Position numbers and translations under genes: made by a program. Below the pieces are notes generated by a model that did no database searches, was not told where the DNA came from, and saw nothing but the letters and a program-made list of their open reading frames with translations. This document shows, one piece after another, positions 4,040 to 7,937 of a stretch of 7,937 nucleotides of DNA. The DNA lies in assembly GCA_947494865.1 (NCBI GenBank), contig CANMAT010000149.1, positions 1-7,937 of the forward strand. Reading direction: 5' to 3'. The DNA is from Deltaproteobacteria bacterium. Its GTDB lineage: Bacteria; Myxococcota_A; Polyangia; Polyangiales; Ga0077539. Position 1 is the stretch's first letter, and each line of letters begins with the position of its first letter.

Positions 4040-7012
4040 TCAGAAGGGCGATCCGAACAGGGCGTAGAACTGGTCGGAGCCGTCGGTCATGAACCCGTGG
4101 GCCCAGCCCGCGCGCACCGTGATCGGCACCACGTAGCCCAGCACCAGATCGAACATGGCCTCGGCCCCGGCGCCGACGGCCACGTTGTCGACGTCGAAGC
4201 GCCCGAAGGCCGCGTGGCCCACGTCGCAGAACACGTCGCCCCACACGCGCTGCACGAACACGGGCAGCGTCGAGAGGCCGCGCTGCGCCTGCACGATGGG
4301 GAAGCGGTACTCTACGTTGAAGAGTTCGAACTGGCTCCCCACGCGGGCCGCGGGCTCGTAGCCCCGCAGGGCGATGCCGCCGGCGACGGCGCCGGAGCGC
4401 AGCGCGTCGAGGAGGCTCGCGGAGTTGAACGCGGGGAAGCCCCCGAGGGCGAAGAGGCCCCGCTCGCCGAGGTCGCTGGCGCCGACGCCCGCGCCGAAAT
4501 GGAGGGCGAGGATGTGTCGGCGGCGGTCGACTCCCCACGGCATGGGGATGTACGCGGACACGCCCGCGCTGGCGTCGATGCTGCCGACGGCGCTGCCGAG
4601 CATGGGGTCGGCGACGCGCACCGTCGCGAACACGCTGACGCCCTCTTGCGCGGTGATGGAGTACGCGTAGCGCCGCACGCGCGCGTACGACCACGTGGCG
4701 CGGAGCCCCGCGACCCAGCCCTCGAAGGGGAAGGATGGCGGCGCCTCGTTGGGGTCGATGGCCCTGCGCAGCCCGGGGAAGCCCCCGTAGGCGTGCACGT
4801 ACGAGGCGTCGTAGGTGAGCGCCACGAGGTGCGTGTCGAAGCGCCCGGGGAAGAGCACCGACACCTCGCTCTCGCCGCCGAAGCGCTCGGCGATGTAGCC
4901 CGGCGCCGTGCCCGCCACGCGGTACCCCGTGCCCGCGTCGACGGAGCGGTAGAGCCGCAGGCGCATCGTGGGGCGCAGCCCCCGGTACACGTAGGTGACG
5001 TCGAGGTTGGGGTCGCCGCGCACGAGGCCCACGCCGACGCGGGCGTTCCATGAATGGCGGCCGAGGATGTCGGCGCCCGTGAGGCGCAGGGCGAGCTGCG
5101 GGCCGAAGCCGTCGGCGGTGAGCTCTGCGGTGAGGGCGCGCGGGCGCAGCGTGGCCCAGGGGTTGTACGCTCGATCCCAGGTGGCGTAGGTGACGGGCGC
5201 GGGCGGGTCTGCGTCGGCGCGTTCGAACACGTCGTCGGGGAGGCCTTCGGGGTCGCGCCACCGCGACGGGTCGAAGGGCATGCGCGCGAGGTCGTATCCG
5301 CGGTGCGAATAGCTCACGTAGACGAGCGTGCGGCCGTCGGGTGAGACCACGGGCTGAAAGGCGCCGTGCACCACGTTGGTGATCTGCCGCAGGGGGCCCA
5401 TTGATCCGTCGCGGGAGAGGGCGCGCGCGTAGAGGTTGGAGACGCCCGAGCGGTCGGAGGAGAACACCAGCCAGCGGCCGTCGGGGCTGAACGTGGGCGA
5501 GAGGTCGAGGGCCGCGTCGTCGGTGGCGTAGCTGAGCGCGCGGGTCTCGCGGTTGTAGAGCGCGACGTCGCGGCGCCCGCCGACGCGCCAATGGGAGAAG
5601 GCGATGAAGCGGCCGTCGGGCGCGTAGCGCGGGGCGTACACCTGTTCGAAGCGCCGCGGCCGAAAGAGGGGGCGCGGCACGCGGTCGGTGAGCGACATCT
5701 CGAAGAGCGACGTGGTGCTGCGGTGGTTGACCGAGAACACCACGTGGTCGCCATCGGGGGAGACGTCGGGCTGCTGCGTGCGCCAGCCGTCGGTGATGCG
5801 CTCCGTGTCTTCGACGGAGAGGGCGCCGTCGCGGTCGCGGGCGAGGCGCCACACGAAGAGGTCGTGATAGTCGTGGAGGTCGCGATGGGGGTTGGTGTCG
5901 CTCACCACAAGGGAGGTGCCGTCGCGCACGCCGAAGCCCGATGGGCCCGCGAGCCAGTCGAGGGAGCGCGCCTCGGGGAGCGCGTCGGCGCGCGCGAGGT
6001 CGGCTGGCGACATCGCGCGGAGCTGCGTCTGCGATTGCCCGTCGGTGCTCTCGTACACGAGCGTTCCATCGGGCAAGAAGCGCGGGGCGCGCACGCTCTC
6101 GCCCTGTCGGGTGAGGCGCGCGCCCTCCTCGAGGCCGCGGGCGCGCAGGGCCCTCTCCTGCTGGGTGTAGCGGGCCGTGAGCGAGGCGGTGAAGTCTTCG
6201 TAGAGCTCTTCCCAGGTGCGGCCGGTGGCCCGGTGAACGCTTCGGTTGAGCTGCCACGGGATGGCGTGAGACCCGTAGTCGGCGGCGATGTCGGCGAGCG
6301 CCTGAGGGCCGAAGCGCGCGGCCACATACTGGAGGAAATAGCCTCCGTAGAGGTACCAGATGTTGCCGTGGGGCCATCGGTTGGGGCCCGACGAGAGCTG
6401 GTCGAGGGTGACCAGGTTGGCGGCGAGGGCGTCGGCGCGGAGTATCATGTCCCACTGGGCAGAGCGGAGCCGGCCGCCGTGGGTGTGCAGGCTCTCTTCG
6501 TACACGGCGAGCCCCTCGAGGAGCCACCGCGGCTGCATCTGGTTGGGCGCCCACTGCTTGCCGATGACGAGGTTCACGATGGCGGCCACGCCGGTGATTT
6601 GATCGGCGTGGAGGATGTGCGTGTACTCGTGGGTGACCAGCGTGGTGAGCCAGTCGTCATACTGATTGAGCACGGAGAGGTCGTCGGGCGCCGTGACGAA
6701 GAGGCGCACGGTGTTCAAGGGAATGGCCGTTGCGCTCCCGTTGGCGTCGTCGGTGTCGTCGCTGAGCACCACGTCGACGGGGGACGAAGGCGCCCACCCC
6801 AGGGGGCCGTGGAGGCGCTCGGCGGCGCGCTCGGCCACCTCGCCCACGCGGCGCGCCACGGGCTCCATGTCTTGATAGTAATGAATGTGAAAATGTGGCG
6901 TCTCGAGGGTGCGCCAGACGAGACGCGGGTCTTGCTGGGCGCGCGCCGCGCGGGGCCACGCGAGCGCCGCGAGGAGCGCGACGAGCGCGAGCTGCAACCC
7001 CGCACGGATCAT
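4040..7012 (-). CDS. Outer-membrane fusion: gluzincin peptidase + TolB-like PD40 propeller + Omp85-like beta-barrel
   Basis: This exported protein of 990 residues has a signal peptide at 1-25 (cleavage likely after ARA, before QQDP). A peptidase MA-type domain (about 30-290) carries the zinc motif HEYTH (128-132) and, 34 residues after its second His, WLLEGLAVYEE with Glu166 as the probable third ligand, as in gluzincins (Peptidase_MA_2-like). Five PD40 strands follow around the SPDG turns at about 308-322, 413-428, 459-474, 504-523 and 552-567, forming a TolB-like propeller. From about 620 to 990 alternating strands resemble an Omp85/BamA-type barrel: ALRGYEP (881-887) matches the lid-loop VRGY/F motif, FNVEYRFPI (898-906) fits the following strand, and the terminal Phe990 suits BAM-assisted insertion. 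No POTRA repeats are evident. The ATG overlaps the stop of the upstream lipoprotein gene (ATGA) and lacks its own ribosome site. The domain calls are good; topology and substrate are unknown. Confidence 0.92.
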   Translation of the reverse strand: MIRAGLQLALVALLAALAWPRAARAQQDPRLVWRTLETPHFHIHYYQDMEPVARRVGEVAERAAERLHGPLGWAPSSPVDVVLSDDTDDANGSATAIPLNTVRLFVTAPDDLSVLNQYDDWLTTLVTHEYTHILHADQITGVAAIVNLVIGKQWAPNQMQPRWLLEGLAVYEESLHTHGGRLRSAQWDMILRADALAANLVTLDQLSSGPNRWPHGNIWYLYGGYFLQYVAARFGPQALADIAADYGSHAIPWQLNRSVHRATGRTWEELYEDFTASLTARYTQQERALRARGLEEGARLTRQGESVRAPRFLPDGTLVYESTDGQSQTQLRAMSPADLARADALPEARSLDWLAGPSGFGVRDGTSLVVSDTNPHRDLHDYHDLFVWRLARDRDGALSVEDTERITDGWRTQQPDVSPDGDHVVFSVNHRSTTSLFEMSLTDRVPRPLFRPRRFEQVYAPRYAPDGRFIAFSHWRVGGRRDVALYNRETRALSYATDDAALDLSPTFSPDGRWLVFSSDRSGVSNLYARALSRDGSMGPLRQITNVVHGAFQPVVSPDGRTLVYVSYSHRGYDLARMPFDPSRWRDPEGLPDDVFERADADPPAPVTYATWDRAYNPWATLRPRALTAELTADGFGPQLALRLTGADILGRHSWNARVGVGLVRGDPNLDVTYVYRGLRPTMRLRLYRSVDAGTGYRVAGTAPGYIAERFGGESEVSVLFPGRFDTHLVALTYDASYVHAYGGFPGLRRAIDPNEAPPSFPFEGWVAGLRATWSYARVRRYAYSITAQEGVSVFATVRVADPMLGSAVGSIDASAGVSAYIPMPWGVDRRRHILALHFGAGVGASDLGERGLFALGGFPAFNSASLLDALRSGAVAGGIALRGYEPAARVGSQFELFNVEYRFPIVQAQRGLSTLPVFVQRVWGDVFCDVGHAAFGRFDVDNVAVGAGAEAMFDLVLGYVVPITVRAGWAHGFMTDGSDQFYALFGSPF
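7009..7012 (-). promoter_or_regulatory. ATGA stop-start overlap (translational coupling)
   Basis: On the minus strand the start ATG (7012-7010) of the peptidase-barrel gene and the stop TGA (7011-7009) of the lipoprotein gene share two bases. No Shine-Dalgarno is visible in the preceding 25 nt, so terminating ribosomes probably restart here and keep the two products in ratio. Confidence 0.75.
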
Positions 7013-7761
7013 CGCGCGTCGGTGCGTTCGCCTGCGTCGCCCGGCGGCGCCGCGGAGGGCTCTGCGGGCTCCTGCCGACGGGCGCGCTCGGCGGAGAACC
7101 ACGTGACCGCCGCGAGGGCCTGAAAGGCGTCTTCTTCGTCTTGATCGACGGAGACCTGCACCTGCGGGCCGTCGCGCCACGTCCACCGGGCGGCGAGCTC
7201 GGCCTGCCGCGAGGCGAGGCACAGCGCGAGGTGCCCCGCGCAGCCGGGGCCGACGCTGCGCGCCTCGTCGGAGGGATCGCCGAGCGACTGGCGCACCATC
7301 GCGGCGAGGCGTTCGAACTGCCCCGTGACGGCGGCCTCGTCGCGTGTGGCCGCGGCGTCGATGGAGACCGCGCACAGCCCCGACGCGCAGAACTCGTAGG
7401 TGACCACGCCCGCGACGGAGGCCTCGACGAGGGCGCGCGGACAGAAGGTGTACTCGCCCGCGTCGCGGCAGGTGATGGCTGCGGTTGTGTTGCGCGCCGC
7501 CACCTCGGCGCGGCCGACGCCCCAGCGGAGCCCGAGGGCCCCGTCGGGCGCGGGGCGGTCGGCGATGTAGCGCACGGCCCGGTGCGTGCGCTGCGCGTTG
7601 GAGGCCCGCGGACGGCCCGCGTCGGGCGCCGCGGCGACGGGCGCGTGACCGCCCGGCACGAGGGGCGTGACCCTGCGCAGGTCGGCTCGCTCGCGGGCCT
7701 TGCAGGCCGACGCCAACGCGAGCGCGAGGGAAACCACAGCGAGCCGTTGCCTGGCCGACAT
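7009..7761 (-). CDS. Cysteine-rich putative lipoprotein, unknown function, coupled to the peptidase-barrel gene
   Basis: This protein of 250 residues is not recognised as a named family. Residues 1-19 form a signal peptide ending in LALASA before Cys20, a near-consensus lipobox, so lipid anchoring is likely. A Pro/Ala/Arg-rich spacer (about 30-60) leads to a compact domain (about 75-225) starting GLRWGVGRAEV. Six more cysteines (98, 107, 125, 130, 174, 181) could form three disulfides in the periplasm; the closely spaced CRDAGEYTFC and CASGLC pairs look structural. DGPQVQVSVDQDEEDAFQAL (197-216) closes the domain, and the tail is Pro/Glu/Ala-rich. The stop TGA shares bases with the ATG of the downstream barrel gene, so translation is probably coupled and the products may act together as partner, chaperone or inhibitor; that is inference. 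No Shine-Dalgarno precedes the ATG at 7759-7761. An in-frame extension upstream lacks a better start. Confidence 0.85.
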   Translation of the reverse strand: MSARQRLAVVSLALALASACKARERADLRRVTPLVPGGHAPVAAAPDAGRPRASNAQRTHRAVRYIADRPAPDGALGLRWGVGRAEVAARNTTAAITCRDAGEYTFCPRALVEASVAGVVTYEFCASGLCAVSIDAAATRDEAAVTGQFERLAAMVRQSLGDPSDEARSVGPGCAGHLALCLASRQAELAARWTWRDGPQVQVSVDQDEEDAFQALAAVTWFSAERARRQEPAEPSAAPPGDAGERTDAR

Positions 7762-7807
7762 CGGGCGCCGACGCTATCACGCGCCCCCGCCGCCCCGCGC
7801 CGAAGAA

Positions 7808-7835
7808 TTGCTCGCGCGCGCAGAGCGCATACAGT
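7808..7835 (+). promoter_or_regulatory. Candidate sigma-70 promoter for the right-edge lipoprotein gene
   Basis: TTGCTC (7808-7813) and TACAGT (7830-7835) are separated by 16 bp; each matches the consensus at three to four positions. Transcription would begin near 7842, next to the GTG start at 7844, giving a leaderless or nearly leaderless mRNA. It lies in an 82-bp divergent gap. A minus-strand promoter for the lipoprotein operon must share this gap, but only a weak GTGATAGCGT (7780-7771) is visible for it. Confidence 0.4.
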
Positions 7836-7843
7836 CGGCCGCC

Positions 7844-7937
7844 GTGAGACACGGGCGCTTGGCGGTGTGGGTGATCGTGGCGTCGAGCGCGGCGTGCCGC
7901 GACGCCTCGACGACGCGCGGGGCAGACCCGCGGGGGC
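7844..7937 (+). CDS. Putative lipoprotein, N-terminus only, cut by the window edge
   Basis: A GTG at 7844-7846 opens a frame that runs without a stop to the end of the window (31 codons). The translation begins MRHGRLAVWVIVASSAAC. It has basic residues, then a hydrophobic core (6-17), then Cys18 in an SAAC lipobox-like site, followed by a polar stretch RDASTTRGADPRG typical of a lipoprotein spacer. This is a classic signal pattern, and a candidate promoter sits just upstream. An in-frame TTG at 7808 is an alternative start but would place the promoter inside the gene and lengthen the region before the hydrophobic core. It is divergent from the lipoprotein/peptidase-barrel operon, so shared control is possible. 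Nothing can be said of the mature domain. Confidence 0.6.
   Translation, partial: MRHGRLAVWVIVASSAACRDASTTRGADPRG

Noticed and set aside
3921..6554. An 877-codon minus-strand open frame
   Set aside because: It is an Arg/Pro-rich out-of-frame shadow of the peptidase-barrel gene, whose own frame carries HEYTH, PD40 repeats and barrel strands.
5591..7123. A 510-codon plus-strand open frame opposite the peptidase domain
   Set aside because: Its Gly/Val/Glu/Arg/His composition is the usual antisense image of a GC-rich gene; it has no recognisable motif or ribosome site.
7013..7852. N-terminal extension of the peptidase-barrel protein up to 7852
   Set aside because: The extension is an Arg/Gly/Ala-rich shadow of the lipoprotein gene. 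The ATG at 7012 begins a clean signal peptide and overlaps the upstream stop as ATGA.

Overview
The window is very GC-rich DNA with dense, biased codon use, so long open frames appear on both strands and most of them are shadows. The mix of genes suggests a large-genome Gram-negative bacterium, most likely a myxobacterium (Myxococcota, perhaps the Polyangia/Sandaracinaceae side). Pointers are lipoproteins with Asp/Ala- or Pro/Ala-rich spacers, a Kelch-propeller lipoprotein, a Lys/Ala/Pro-rich DNA-binding protein with an AT-hook, and a large outer-membrane protein. The taxonomy is inference; no rRNA or marker gene is present.

Layout from left to right. (1) 1-987, plus: the 3' part of a major facilitator transporter whose first two membrane segments lie outside the window. 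(2) 945-2240, minus: a Kelch-repeat lipoprotein that converges on the transporter and overlaps it by 43 bp. (3) 2241-2319: a short gap holding four alternating copies of the 7-mer CACCGCG. (4) 2320-2964, minus: a chromatin-type DNA-binding protein with a helical N-terminus, Lys/Ala/Pro linker, winged-helix-like domain, AT-hook and acidic tail. (5) 2965-3385: a divergent intergenic region with an AT-richer promoter zone, a G-run-rich block and a perfect 8-bp dyad. (6) 3386-4030, plus: a small, apparently cytoplasmic beta-sandwich (concanavalin/LamG-like) protein. (7) 4040-7012, minus: a 990-residue exported protein that joins a gluzincin protease domain (HEYTH), five TolB-type PD40 propeller repeats and an Omp85-like outer-membrane barrel ending in Phe. 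(8) 7009-7761, minus: a Cys-rich lipoprotein whose stop codon overlaps the start of the large gene (ATGA), so the two form an operon. (9) 7844-7937, plus: the first 31 codons of another lipoprotein, divergent from the operon and preceded by a promoter placed so close that the transcript would be nearly leaderless.

The two-gene operon at 7009-7761 and 4040-7012 is the most interesting unit. A periplasmic or surface lipoprotein is translationally coupled to a protease-propeller-barrel fusion. The fusion resembles in principle the PlpD-type arrangement of an enzyme fused to an Omp85 barrel, but it carries a metalloprotease and a propeller and shows no recognisable POTRA segment. Its parts are recognisable, while its substrate and whether the enzyme faces the periplasm or the outside cannot be read from sequence. 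No rRNA, tRNA, CRISPR array, insertion sequence or phage gene was seen.
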